A model generated the notes under the pieces. The model made no database searches, was not told where the DNA came from, and was given only the letters and a program-made list of their open reading frames with translations. From contig NZ_JAUFPR010000002.1 of NCBI RefSeq assembly GCF_030409325.1, positions 1,736,001-1,800,000 on the forward strand: a stretch of DNA of 64,000 nucleotides, in the 5' to 3' direction. The number at the start of each line of letters is the position of its first letter. Position 1 is the first letter of the stretch. Both the position numbers and the translations under genes were made by a program. This stretch comes from Mucilaginibacter aquaedulcis. GTDB taxonomy: Bacteria; Bacteroidota; Bacteroidia; Sphingobacteriales; Sphingobacteriaceae. Below are positions 52,224 through 60,700 of the stretch, piece by piece.

Positions 52224-54320
52224 ATGATCGCGAATCATAAAGGCGAAATACCTGTTGTTACCCTGCTGTTACCTTTTTTGCCTGGTATTGCTATAGGCAT
52301 AGCTTTTAATCCTGTAAATCACCTACCCCTATTATCTGGTATTTTTATTGGGCTTGGTGTTATATTTATCGCCCTGAATATTGGTTACCGGCGACTGGCC
52401 ATTTACAAACTACGCTGGCTGGGCGGTATACTCATGAATTTGCTCATGCTGGTTGCAGGCTGTATTAGCACCATTAATTGTAATGAACTGAATAACCCTC
52501 GCCATTTTTCAAAAACTCCGGCTCAATACTTTTCAGTAGTCATTAATAACGAACCGCAGTTAAAAAATGGATTGACGCGCTTTACCGCATCAGTTAAACA
52601 AAGCATAAACTACAGGCGAACAGCTGCCGTAACCGGTACATTACTCGTTACTATCAAAGGTGAAACTTCACTTGCATATGGAGATGAGTTACTGATCCCA
52701 GCCTCCTTCACGCCTGTAGACCCTCCATTTAATCCCGCCGAGTTTAATTATAAACAATACCTGGCCCATCAAAATATTTACCACCAGGAGTTTTTATATC
52801 CGGGGCAATATCGGTTACTAAAGCACAATATGGGTAACTCCATTATTGCTTATTCGCTCAAGCTTAGGCAAAAAATGGTAGCCTCCTTCAAAAAGCAATT
52901 GCATAACTCCAATGCTATTGCTGTGGCCTCAACCCTGATACTGGGTTACAAAGCAGATTTGAGTAACGAAGTATTACAAGCCTATTCCAAAACCGGAACT
53001 ATACATGTATTATCAGTTTCCGGGGCACACGTAGCCATAATTTATCTTTTATTGCAATGGATGCTTTCCTTTTTAGACAGATACAGGTATGGCAAGCTAT
53101 TAAAAATAACACTCACCATCCTGCTCATTTGGTATTATTCCCTGTTAACCGGGTTTTCGCCAGCGGTTTGCCGGGCCGCGGTGATGATCAGTATGGTTAT
53201 AATAGGTAAAACATTTGTAAGGCATATTAATATGCTCAACATCCTGGCCATCTCGGCGTTTTCATTATTGCTGTATAACCCATTATATATCACCGATGTT
53301 GGATTTCAGTTATCATATCTGGCTGTTGTGGGTTTAATTATATTTCAACCGGTGGTATATGAATGGTTCGAGTTTAAAAATAAGTGGGCTGATAAGTTGT
53401 GGGCGCTTTGTTCTGTATCTATTGCAGCGCAGGTGATCACCTTCCCGTTAAGCGCATTTTACTTTCACCAGTTCCCAGTTTATTTTTTGATCAGCAACCT
53501 GTTGATCATTATTCCAACATCTATTATCATGTACAGTGGTTTGGGCTATCTGCTGCTCTCATGGGTACCCGGTTTATCAACCGTATTGGCCTGGGTGCTC
53601 GAAAAAACCATCCTGCTGATGAATAAAGCATTAACTCTTGTTGAATACGCTCCATTTGCCGGTATTGGTAAAATATGGTTCACCACTGCCGAGTATCTGC
53701 TTGTCTATGTATTCATTATATGCTTGTTTTGTTTCATATACTACAAATCATCTTGGTTGCTTAAATTAAGCTTGGCTTGCCTGCTTTTACTCAGCATCAG
53801 TATCAGTGTTAAAAGATATAATTCGGTAAATACCCGGTCGGTTGCTTTTTTAAACCTGCACAAAAACACAGGCATGGTATTTAAAAGCGGCAATAACGCC
53901 ATTGTGTTAAGTAATCTTGGCGATACCGATAAAAACTACACTTACTCCGTACAACCGTATTTAGACAGCAGCAAAGTAAGCAATACTATTTTATTGGGAC
54001 TTGATCAGAACATCAGCGTTCCATACTTTAAAAAAGTGGGCAATCTTATTCAGTTTTATGACAAAAGAATATTCATACTTGACAATGGTACGGCAAACTT
54101 ACAGTTACCTAAAAAATTAAAAACAGATTACCTGTATGTTATGCAAAACCCATATACCAATCTTGGACAGATCAATAAAAATTATGATTATCAAACACTT
54201 GTAATTGATGGCAGTAACAGCACCAAATCTATTGCCCAATTGGAAACAGAAGCCATGGCCATGCACATAAATTATAGGATACTTAAGCGTAACATTTCGC
54301 TGGTGGCTTTATCTAACTGA
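52224..54320 (+). CDS. comEC: ComEC/Rec2-family membrane DNA-uptake protein, C-terminal domain reduced
   Basis: The N-terminal DUF4131-type part (about 1-190) and the Competence domain (about 215-500; LILGYKADLSNEVLQAYSKTG, IHVLSVSGAHVAI, TGFSPAVCRAAVMI, SLLLYNPLYITDVGFQLSYLAV) with many membrane helices identify ComEC, the channel for single-stranded DNA in transformation. The C-terminal 165 residues would normally be a metallo-beta-lactamase nuclease, but no HxHxDH motif is present. Uptake would then need a separate nuclease. 698 residues is usual for this phylum. Confidence 0.9.
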   Translation: MIANHKGEIPVVTLLLPFLPGIAIGIAFNPVNHLPLLSGIFIGLGVIFIALNIGYRRLAIYKLRWLGGILMNLLMLVAGCISTINCNELNNPRHFSKTPAQYFSVVINNEPQLKNGLTRFTASVKQSINYRRTAAVTGTLLVTIKGETSLAYGDELLIPASFTPVDPPFNPAEFNYKQYLAHQNIYHQEFLYPGQYRLLKHNMGNSIIAYSLKLRQKMVASFKKQLHNSNAIAVASTLILGYKADLSNEVLQAYSKTGTIHVLSVSGAHVAIIYLLLQWMLSFLDRYRYGKLLKITLTILLIWYYSLLTGFSPAVCRAAVMISMVIIGKTFVRHINMLNILAISAFSLLLYNPLYITDVGFQLSYLAVVGLIIFQPVVYEWFEFKNKWADKLWALCSVSIAAQVITFPLSAFYFHQFPVYFLISNLLIIIPTSIIMYSGLGYLLLSWVPGLSTVLAWVLEKTILLMNKALTLVEYAPFAGIGKIWFTTAEYLLVYVFIICLFCFIYYKSSWLLKLSLACLLLLSISISVKRYNSVNTRSVAFLNLHKNTGMVFKSGNNAIVLSNLGDTDKNYTYSVQPYLDSSKVSNTILLGLDQNISVPYFKKVGNLIQFYDKRIFILDNGTANLQLPKKLKTDYLYVMQNPYTNLGQINKNYDYQTLVIDGSNSTKSIAQLETEAMAMHINYRILKRNISLVALSN

Positions 54321-54340
54321 CAAATTAAACTAAATACCAA

Positions 54341-54348
54341 TAAATTTG
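54341..54348 (+). promoter_or_regulatory. -7 box TAAATTTG upstream of the DUF4412 gene
   Basis: It matches TAnnTTTG, 46 bases before the ATG; the -33 position lacks a TTG. Confidence 0.4.
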
Positions 54349-54394
54349 TCTTTTAATGTAAAACAAGTAAATTGGTATTAAATCAAACTAAACT

Positions 54395-55039
54395 ATGAAC
54401 TTTAAATTTTTAAATGTTGCCCTGGGACTGGCTCTTACAGCAACAGCCATGAGCGCCAGCGCGCAAAAAAAGTATACTGAAGGCATTGTAGCCTTAACCA
54501 CCAATATGCGCGGTCAGCAGGTGGATGCTAAAGGTTACTTCAGAGCCGATTCAAGTGCTTTTACTTTTACAGCCGGGCCAGCTACCATAAAAATTTTAAC
54601 AGATGCAGGCGGAAAATCAATGGCGGTTTTAGTAGATGTACCTGTGGCTAGTATCAAAAAAGCAGCTATAGCCACTCCTGATGAAGTTGATCAGGCTATG
54701 GCAGAAATGCCAACACTTACCTTTGCTCCGGGCACCGAAACTAAACAGATATCGGGCTTTAATTGCAAAAAAGTGGTTGCTACAGATACCAAAACTCAAA
54801 AAACCTATGATTTGTGGATCACCAATGATATTGACGTGCCAATTACCGGTATAGCTAAATATTACCGTGCTGCAGGTGGTTTCCCAATTCAATACACTTC
54901 ATTTAGCCAGGGCCAAACTACTGAGGTTACCGTTAAAAGCGTAACTGAAGGCAAAGCACCGGCAGGTACTTTCGGCATCCCGGCAGATTTTGATAAAATC
55001 TCTATGGATGATCTGAAAGCCATGAGCGGTGGAAGATAA
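54395..55039 (+). CDS. exported DUF4412-like protein
   Basis: A clear signal peptide (LNVALGLALTATAMSASAQ) precedes a 190-residue periplasmic or surface domain of beta strands with the pattern GFNCKKVVATDTKTQKTYDL and WITNDIDVP, typical of the DUF4412 group of Bacteroidota. Function unknown. It lies between comEC and the sulfatase with its own promoter-like box, so no operon is implied. Confidence 0.75.
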   Translation: MNFKFLNVALGLALTATAMSASAQKKYTEGIVALTTNMRGQQVDAKGYFRADSSAFTFTAGPATIKILTDAGGKSMAVLVDVPVASIKKAAIATPDEVDQAMAEMPTLTFAPGTETKQISGFNCKKVVATDTKTQKTYDLWITNDIDVPITGIAKYYRAAGGFPIQYTSFSQGQTTEVTVKSVTEGKAPAGTFGIPADFDKISMDDLKAMSGGR

Positions 55040-55092
55040 TATACTTCACTAACAATTCATTAAAGGTTTCTTAACATTGCGGTTAAAAGTAC

Positions 55093-55100
55093 TATTTTTG
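55093..55100 (+). promoter_or_regulatory. -7 box TATTTTTG upstream of the sulfatase gene
   Basis: It fits TAnnTTTG and ends 10 bases before the start codon; the -33 element is uncertain. Confidence 0.4.
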
Positions 55101-55110
55101 TACCCCCGCT

Positions 55111-56988
55111 ATGTTAAGAAACCTTTTTAGCTTAATCAGATTTTTCATCTTTTGGTTGTTGTTCTTCGCAATTACCAGGGCTACGTTTGAGCTATATTTT
55201 TTGCATAAGCTTAAAGGAGCAGGTTTTGGCGAAATACTGCAAACATTCTTCTACGGTTTCAGGCTTGATGCTTCGGCTGCTGCTTACATTTGCATAATTC
55301 CCTTACTGGCATTTATCATTAACTGGTGTATTCCCAACTTCTCCATTAAACCTGTATGGCTTAAAATTTACACCGGGATAATACTCTTTTGCATATCATT
55401 AAATACCATACTCAATTTCAATATTTTCAGGGAATGGGGCACCAAGGTAACGTTTAGGGTTTTCAGTTCGTTTTATCATGCCCCTTCCGAAGCATTGGCA
55501 TCGTCCAGTTCATCGCCGGTGGGTAAAAGCATTTTTATCGGTTTGTTATTGATTAGCACGGGCGCTTTGCTTTCAAAGTATATTATCAATTACAACTTTA
55601 AAAAGCCTGCTACAGCGCCCGGAGCCAAAAGCGTACTGATCTGCTTGTTGGTGTTCGCTAATTTTTTACTGATGCGTGGCGGGTTGCAGGCCGAACCTAT
55701 CAACCAGAACGCGGCTTATTTTTCTGACCATGAGATCCTGAATCAATCGGCCATGAATACAGAGTGGAATTTGTTTAACAACATATTTGAAAACTTTCGC
55801 AAGCCTTATAATCCTTACGAGTTTATGCAACCTGCCGATGCCCAAAGGCTGGTGCAGGATATGTATAAGTTGAAAAACGATTCAACCCTGCAAATACTTA
55901 CCACCAGGCACCCAAACGTGGTGATAATCCAGATTGAGAGCTATACAGCCAGCATTATTGAATCGCTTGGTGGTGATAAGGGTGTTGCGCCTAATTTTGA
56001 AAAATTTATCAAACAAGGCGTTTTATTCAATAACATCTATTCTTCTGCCGACCGCACTGATAAGGGTATCATATCTATCATGAGTGGCTTTCCTTCACAG
56101 GCCATCCGTACCATTGTAGCAGATACCATAAAACAAAGAAAACTGCCTGCTTTATCAACTGTGTTTAAGAATGCCGGGTATCAAACCAATTACTTTTATG
56201 GAGGTAAAAGCAGTTACATGGATTTCAATATCTTTATGAAAAGCCATGGTATAGATAAGATTGTTGATGAGTATAGCTTTGACAAAAGTCAGGTAAAAAC
56301 ACAATGGGGCGTTTACGACAACACTCTGTTAAATAAACACCTGCAATACACCGGGGAGGAAAAGCAACCATTTTTCTCGTACCTGCAAACCTCTACCAAC
56401 CACGAGCCCTTTATATTGCCCGTAAAAGCACATTTCCCGGCAGATGAGGATGGTGATGCCAGCAATAAATTCAGGAGTACGGCTTATTTTACAGATTCAT
56501 GCCTTAACGCTTATTTTGAGCAGGCCAAAAAGCAGGCATGGTATAAAAATACGTTGTTTATCCTCGTGGCCGATCATGGTCACCGGCTGCCACGCAATGT
56601 TGCAGAGGCTTATGACCCGGTAAAGTATCATATTCCTTTGTTGTTTTTTGGAGATGTGATAAAACCCGAATACCGGGGTAAAAAGATCAGTAAGTTAGGC
56701 GGGCAAACTGATATTGCTGCCACTCTTTTATCACAATTAGGATTACCTCATGATGAGTTTAAATGGTCGAAAAATTTGCTTAACCCGCAATCTAAAGACT
56801 TTGCTTTTTTTGATTGGGATAATGGATTTGGCTTTATGCTGCCCCAGCAAAGTGTATCATATGATAACTCCGGCCGAAGGATAGTTTATACCAGCAATAA
56901 GAACGCCTCTCAGCAAACTACCGATAATGCCTTACTTTACGGCAAAGCTTTTTTGCAGGAGGTATTTACGCAATACATGGCCTTTTGA
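55111..56988 (+). CDS. LTA-synthase-family membrane sulfatase/phosphotransferase
   Basis: Five N-terminal membrane helices (about 5-195) are followed by an alkaline-phosphatase-fold periplasmic domain (about 265-600). Metal and catalytic motifs: VVIIQIESYTASIIE, the nucleophile threonine in SSADRTDKGIISIMSG, LQTSTNHEPF and LVADHGHRLPRN. In Gram-negatives such proteins move phosphoethanolamine or phosphoglycerol onto lipids or glycans; the acceptor here is unknown. 625 residues is normal. Confidence 0.88.
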   Translation: MLRNLFSLIRFFIFWLLFFAITRATFELYFLHKLKGAGFGEILQTFFYGFRLDASAAAYICIIPLLAFIINWCIPNFSIKPVWLKIYTGIILFCISLNTILNFNIFREWGTKVTFRVFSSFYHAPSEALASSSSSPVGKSIFIGLLLISTGALLSKYIINYNFKKPATAPGAKSVLICLLVFANFLLMRGGLQAEPINQNAAYFSDHEILNQSAMNTEWNLFNNIFENFRKPYNPYEFMQPADAQRLVQDMYKLKNDSTLQILTTRHPNVVIIQIESYTASIIESLGGDKGVAPNFEKFIKQGVLFNNIYSSADRTDKGIISIMSGFPSQAIRTIVADTIKQRKLPALSTVFKNAGYQTNYFYGGKSSYMDFNIFMKSHGIDKIVDEYSFDKSQVKTQWGVYDNTLLNKHLQYTGEEKQPFFSYLQTSTNHEPFILPVKAHFPADEDGDASNKFRSTAYFTDSCLNAYFEQAKKQAWYKNTLFILVADHGHRLPRNVAEAYDPVKYHIPLLFFGDVIKPEYRGKKISKLGGQTDIAATLLSQLGLPHDEFKWSKNLLNPQSKDFAFFDWDNGFGFMLPQQSVSYDNSGRRIVYTSNKNASQQTTDNALLYGKAFLQEVFTQYMAF

Positions 56989-57014
56989 CCGTTGATTTTT
57001 GTTTGATTGCGCTG

Positions 57015-57227
57015 AGTTTGTCTGAACCGCAATTTTGAGGATTGTTGATTGGCGGATTAAAGGATTTCCAATATAAAAATACGTCATGCCGAACTTGTTT
57101 CGGCACCCCACATTTAGATGAACAACATCAATTTACTCCAAAAATTTTGTCATTCTGAGCGTAGCGAAGAATCTATTATTGAACTTTGAACACTTTAGAA
57201 TAGATCCTTCACTGCGTTCAGGATGAC
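57015..57227. repeat. cluster of interspersed repeats after the sulfatase gene
   Basis: It contains a GTCTGAACCGCAATTTTGAG unit (related to 48570), the short hairpin GCCGAACTTGTTTCGGC, and an imperfect inverted repeat 57149-57227 with arms starting GTCATTCTGAGCGTAGCGAA and ending GCGTTCAGGATGAC. Confidence 0.65.
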
Positions 57228-57239
57228 AGTGGAAGTTAT

Positions 57240-57842
57240 TTAACTCAACGTTTTCTCCAATTGTTCAACCCATTGGTTAAACAGTTTGGTTTCAAATTCA
57301 ACGGCCTTATTGGCGTGGCGCTCCCAATCGGACGAAAATTTGTGCAGCTGGTTCAGCATTTCTTCCAAATGTCCCTCCTCTTCCAATATGATCGATTTTA
57401 CGTTTACCTTGCTACCGGCCGCATCAAGAGCATCCTGGTAAATAGGGTAAAGTTCATCGGCCCGCACCTCTATAGAATAAGTTACCAGCAGGTAAGCAGC
57501 AAAGCGCAATTCACTGCCGCTTAAGCCAAGCTCTTTTTTCAGGTAGCGGCATACGTCAACATCAAGCTGGTTTAAATAATATTTGCTTGAACCCGGAGCC
57601 AGCAGATATTCGGCCGCATAAGTTGGCAATTCAACACCTGTTTTTTCCAATTGTTTTTTCAGGTAAAAAGCATGGCGATGCTCTTCGGCAGCGTGTTTTA
57701 GTATAATATAAGTAACCGTAAGGGGATCTTCACTGGCCGATATTTTACGTGCACCGGTATTTTCCATTAGCGACAGGGTATTTAACCAGCGGGAGTGCAA
57801 TTCGTTATCAGCAATTATTTGGGGGAGTAATGTATTCAGCAT
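57240..57842 (-). CDS. putative diiron four-helix protein coupled to bioA
   Basis: This 200-residue all-helical protein is not one I can name. It has two E-x-x-H pairs, E54-H57 (AAEEHRHAFYL) and E155-H158 (LEEEGHLEEML), plus helix glutamates E27 and E125 or E130 (YSIEVRADELYP). That is the four-helix ferritin-like diiron pattern, as in oxygenases and oxidases. It starts two bases after the bioA stop, so the two are tightly co-translated. A role in biotin synthesis or oxidative chemistry near it is inference; a simple ferritin-like storage or stress protein is the alternative. Confidence 0.6.
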   Translation of the reverse strand: MLNTLLPQIIADNELHSRWLNTLSLMENTGARKISASEDPLTVTYIILKHAAEEHRHAFYLKKQLEKTGVELPTYAAEYLLAPGSSKYYLNQLDVDVCRYLKKELGLSGSELRFAAYLLVTYSIEVRADELYPIYQDALDAAGSKVNVKSIILEEEGHLEEMLNQLHKFSSDWERHANKAVEFETKLFNQWVEQLEKTLS

Positions 57843-57844
57843 AA

Positions 57845-59110
57845 TTATATCTCTTCAAGTGCCTGTTCAATTTTGCTGTAAACATAATCGAGTTCGGCAT
57901 TAGTAATGCAATATGGCGGTAAAATGTATATAACATTGCCCAGAGGGCGCAATATAATACCTTCGGCCAAAAAGTAATGGTACAATTTATCGCGCAGCGA
58001 ACTAAAGTATGAGGTATTATCGCCGGTTTCCCATTCCATAGCCAGTATAGTACCGGTCTGCCTCACCGTTTTTATTTTGGGGTGATGTTGTATTTTGGCG
58101 GCAAATTGTTGGTGTAATTCCTGGATGCGCTGCGTATTTGCGGCGGTTTCCGGCTGCAAGAAAAGATCAAGACTGGCTAAAGCAGCCGCTATGGCTACCG
58201 GATTGGCTGTAAATGAATGTCCATGAAATAAGGTTTTAAGCTTATCATCCGATAAAAAAGCATCATAAATTTGCTGGGTACAGGTAGTTAAGCCCAGGGC
58301 CATTGTACCGCCTGTTAAGCCTTTTGAAAAGCACATGATATCTGGCTGTACCTGTACATGATTACAGGCAAAAGGCTTACCTGTGCGGCCGAAACCTGTG
58401 AACACCTCATCATCAATCATCAGCACATTTTCCTGTTTACAGTGCGCCATCAACTGGTTCAGATATTCGGCCTCGTACATCAGCATTCCTCCTGAACCCT
58501 GCACCAATGGCTCAAAAATAAAGCAAGCCAGCTCAGATTTAAGATTTGTGATCAGAGATTTAAGATCTTCTATATTATCCTGATTAGGCGTATCAATAAA
58601 CTCTACCTCAAACAATAAACTATCAAACGCGGCGGTAAAAGCACTGCGGCCGCTAACAGCCATGGCACCAAAAGTATCGCCATGGTAAGCGTTTTTAAAA
58701 GCCATTATTTTGGTGCGTTGATCGCCTTTGTTTAGCCAGTATTGCAGGCACATTTTTATGGCTACCTCAATAGCCGTTGAGCCATTATCAGAGTAAAAGG
58801 CCTTTTGCTGGTTATCCGGTAAAATGGCTAACAGGCGTTCGGCCAGCTCAATAGCACCTTCATGGGTAAAGCCTGCAAATATTACATGCTCCAGTTTATG
58901 TAGCTGTTCTGATACTTTTTGCGCGATGTAAGGGTGCGCATGCCCGTGGATATTTACCCACCATGACGATACTGCGTCTATATATCGCTTACCTTGTTCA
59001 TCAAACAAACAAGTACCTTCGCCTTTTACAATTCCTATTGGCGGGGAAGCAGTTTTCATTTGGGTATAAGGATGCCATATTACTTTTTGATCTCGTTGGG
59101 TTAAACTCAT
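57845..59110 (-). CDS. bioA: adenosylmethionine-8-amino-7-oxononanoate aminotransferase
   Basis: BioA makes 7,8-diaminopelargonate with S-adenosylmethionine as amino donor, in biotin synthesis. Motifs: VIWHPYTQMK at the N-terminus (the substrate Trp-His-Pro-Tyr-Thr), SSWWVNIHGHAHPYI, FYSDNGSTAIEVAIKM, YHGDTFGAMAVSGRS, LMIDDEVFTGFGRTG and the PLP lysine in CFSKGLTGGTMALG. 421 residues is normal. Its start overlaps the Nudix gene stop by four bases. No other bio gene is in the window. Confidence 0.94.
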   Translation of the reverse strand: MSLTQRDQKVIWHPYTQMKTASPPIGIVKGEGTCLFDEQGKRYIDAVSSWWVNIHGHAHPYIAQKVSEQLHKLEHVIFAGFTHEGAIELAERLLAILPDNQQKAFYSDNGSTAIEVAIKMCLQYWLNKGDQRTKIMAFKNAYHGDTFGAMAVSGRSAFTAAFDSLLFEVEFIDTPNQDNIEDLKSLITNLKSELACFIFEPLVQGSGGMLMYEAEYLNQLMAHCKQENVLMIDDEVFTGFGRTGKPFACNHVQVQPDIMCFSKGLTGGTMALGLTTCTQQIYDAFLSDDKLKTLFHGHSFTANPVAIAAALASLDLFLQPETAANTQRIQELHQQFAAKIQHHPKIKTVRQTGTILAMEWETGDNTSYFSSLRDKLYHYFLAEGIILRPLGNVIYILPPYCITNAELDYVYSKIEQALEEI

Positions 59111-59547
59111 AGTTCTGCTCTTAATAATTCAACAACACGTTTATCTGTAGGGAAGGTAACATCATCGGTGGTTAACTCCGCAATATTAATCCACCTGAAA
59201 GCTTGCAGCACATCTCCTTCACCATCAAAATCGTAGGCAACGGTTTTTATAGGAAAATTGAGGGGCGTAAGGTTTTTAACTTTATAGTAAACACTAATAA
59301 TCTGCGAATTGTTAAATGCCGAGCGCACATAAAAATCGGTGGTATAAAAATGACTTAATACTTCCACCTCGGCTTGGCATTCCTCCACAAATTCACGTTT
59401 AAGGCCATCTATCAGCCCCTCACCTATCTCAAGGCCACCGCCGGGGAATTTAATAAATCGATGGCCATACTCCTGTTCATCGCTAATGAGAACCTGGTTT
59501 TGCTCGTTGATAAGCAGGCCGTATACACGTACATTAAAATACTCCAT
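59107..59547 (-). CDS. Nudix hydrolase
   Basis: The Nudix box is GGGLEIGEGLIDGLKREFVEEC (GX5EX7REUXEE), all metal-binding glutamates present. At 146 residues it is a single domain that cleaves a nucleoside diphosphate linked to some group; substrate unknown. It is flush with the CDF gene (no gap) and overlaps bioA by four bases, so all are one transcript. Confidence 0.88.
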   Translation of the reverse strand: MEYFNVRVYGLLINEQNQVLISDEQEYGHRFIKFPGGGLEIGEGLIDGLKREFVEECQAEVEVLSHFYTTDFYVRSAFNNSQIISVYYKVKNLTPLNFPIKTVAYDFDGEGDVLQAFRWINIAELTTDDVTFPTDKRVVELLRAEL

Positions 59548-60522
59548 TTATTCAAAGTGTTTTTTATTGCGTACCACATTTTCCATTGTCCAGGCTATGG
59601 TTTCCGTTTGCGCTTCTGAACGTATAGGACAATTGGGCATACTACAGTAATGACAGCAGTTAGGCACGCAAGGGTCTGTATGGATAAATAATTCTGTTTT
59701 GATGCCAACCTCTTTATTGATCATCATATCAACCAGTTTTATTTCGGCATGGGCAGTGTTCAGATCAAAATAGCTGGGCAGCGTCATGTGGCAATCAATA
59801 TGCAGTTCGTTACCGTATTTTTGGGCACGCAGGTTATGCACATCTATCCATGATTCGCGGCGTTTTTCGCTTAGTACATGTATAATATCGGTTACTACCT
59901 GAAAATCGGCCTCATCCATTAAACCCGCAACCGACCTGCGGATCAGTTTATAGCTGCTGAAGATAATATATAGCGCCACCAGTATGGATAATGCGCTATC
60001 CAACCATAATATACCGGTAATTTTAATGAGTAATAAACCGGCTACTAAACCAATACTGGTCACCATATCGGCAATAAGATGGCGCCCGTCGGCATCAAGG
60101 GTAATGGAACGCAATGATTTACCCTTCTGTATCATGTAATAACCCAACGCCCCATTAACGATGCCCGTTGCGCCTATAATAATAGCACCGGTAAGCAGAT
60201 CGTGAATATTGTTAGGATAAAATAAACCGTAAACTGATTTTACAATAATGATAACCCCTGCTATACCGATAAGGGAGCCTTCGATAAAAACAGAAAAAAA
60301 CTCCACTTTACCATGCCCGTATGGGTGATTTTCATCCCGGGGTTGCGCCGCCAGGTAAATACTAAAAAAGGCAAAAGAGCTTGCTATTACATTTACAACG
60401 CTTTCGGCAGCATCGGTGAGTACAAAGTTTGAAGCCGTTAAAAAGTATGCGCCAAACTTGGCCAGCATGAGAACAGTGCCTGTAATAAGCGAGATTAATA
60501 TGATCCTTTTCTGTTCTTTCAA
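59548..60522 (-). CDS. cation diffusion facilitator (CDF) transporter with Cys-rich tail
   Basis: Six membrane helices (about 10-205) carry the CDF metal sites: FVLTDAAESVVNVIASS on helix 2 and DGRHLIADMVTSIG on helix 5, with HPYGHGKVEFFS between. The cytoplasmic ferredoxin-like domain follows (about 210-290). The tail is unusual: PCVPNCCHYCSMPNCPI with six cysteines in fifteen residues, likely a metal sensor or chaperone site. It exports zinc, manganese or iron against protons. The start is TTG; no ATG lies before residue 19. First gene of the Nudix-bioA-diiron operon. Confidence 0.85.
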   Translation of the reverse strand: MKEQKRIILISLITGTVLMLAKFGAYFLTASNFVLTDAAESVVNVIASSFAFFSIYLAAQPRDENHPYGHGKVEFFSVFIEGSLIGIAGVIIIVKSVYGLFYPNNIHDLLTGAIIIGATGIVNGALGYYMIQKGKSLRSITLDADGRHLIADMVTSIGLVAGLLLIKITGILWLDSALSILVALYIIFSSYKLIRRSVAGLMDEADFQVVTDIIHVLSEKRRESWIDVHNLRAQKYGNELHIDCHMTLPSYFDLNTAHAEIKLVDMMINKEVGIKTELFIHTDPCVPNCCHYCSMPNCPIRSEAQTETIAWTMENVVRNKKHFE

Positions 60523-60538
60523 GCTCGTGTATATTAGG

Positions 60539-60615
60539 CCTCACCCTACCCTCTCCAAAGTAGAGGGTTCAAAACCTGAGTAAAGTCCTCTCCTTTGGAG
60601 AGGATTTAGGTGAGG
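60539..60615. repeat. inverted repeat of the CCTCACC...CTCTCC family (copy 2)
   Basis: Left arm CCTCACCCTACCCTCTCC and right arm GGAGAGGATTTAGGTGAGG pair imperfectly around a 40-base centre that itself holds TCCAAAG and CTTTGGA. Same family as 46776-46857. Confidence 0.75.
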
Positions 60616-60673
60616 CTAAGTTGCGTTGGCAAATTTATAAATAACAAGCGTAAGTAGCAGTAAACTTATTTTC

Positions 60674-60681
60674 TATATTTG
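60674..60681 (+). promoter_or_regulatory. -7 box TATATTTG upstream of the aminotransferase
   Basis: It matches TAnnTTTG, 19 bases before the ATG. No TTG at the usual -33 position. Confidence 0.45.
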
Positions 60682-60700
60682 CCGCGATAACATAATTTAT

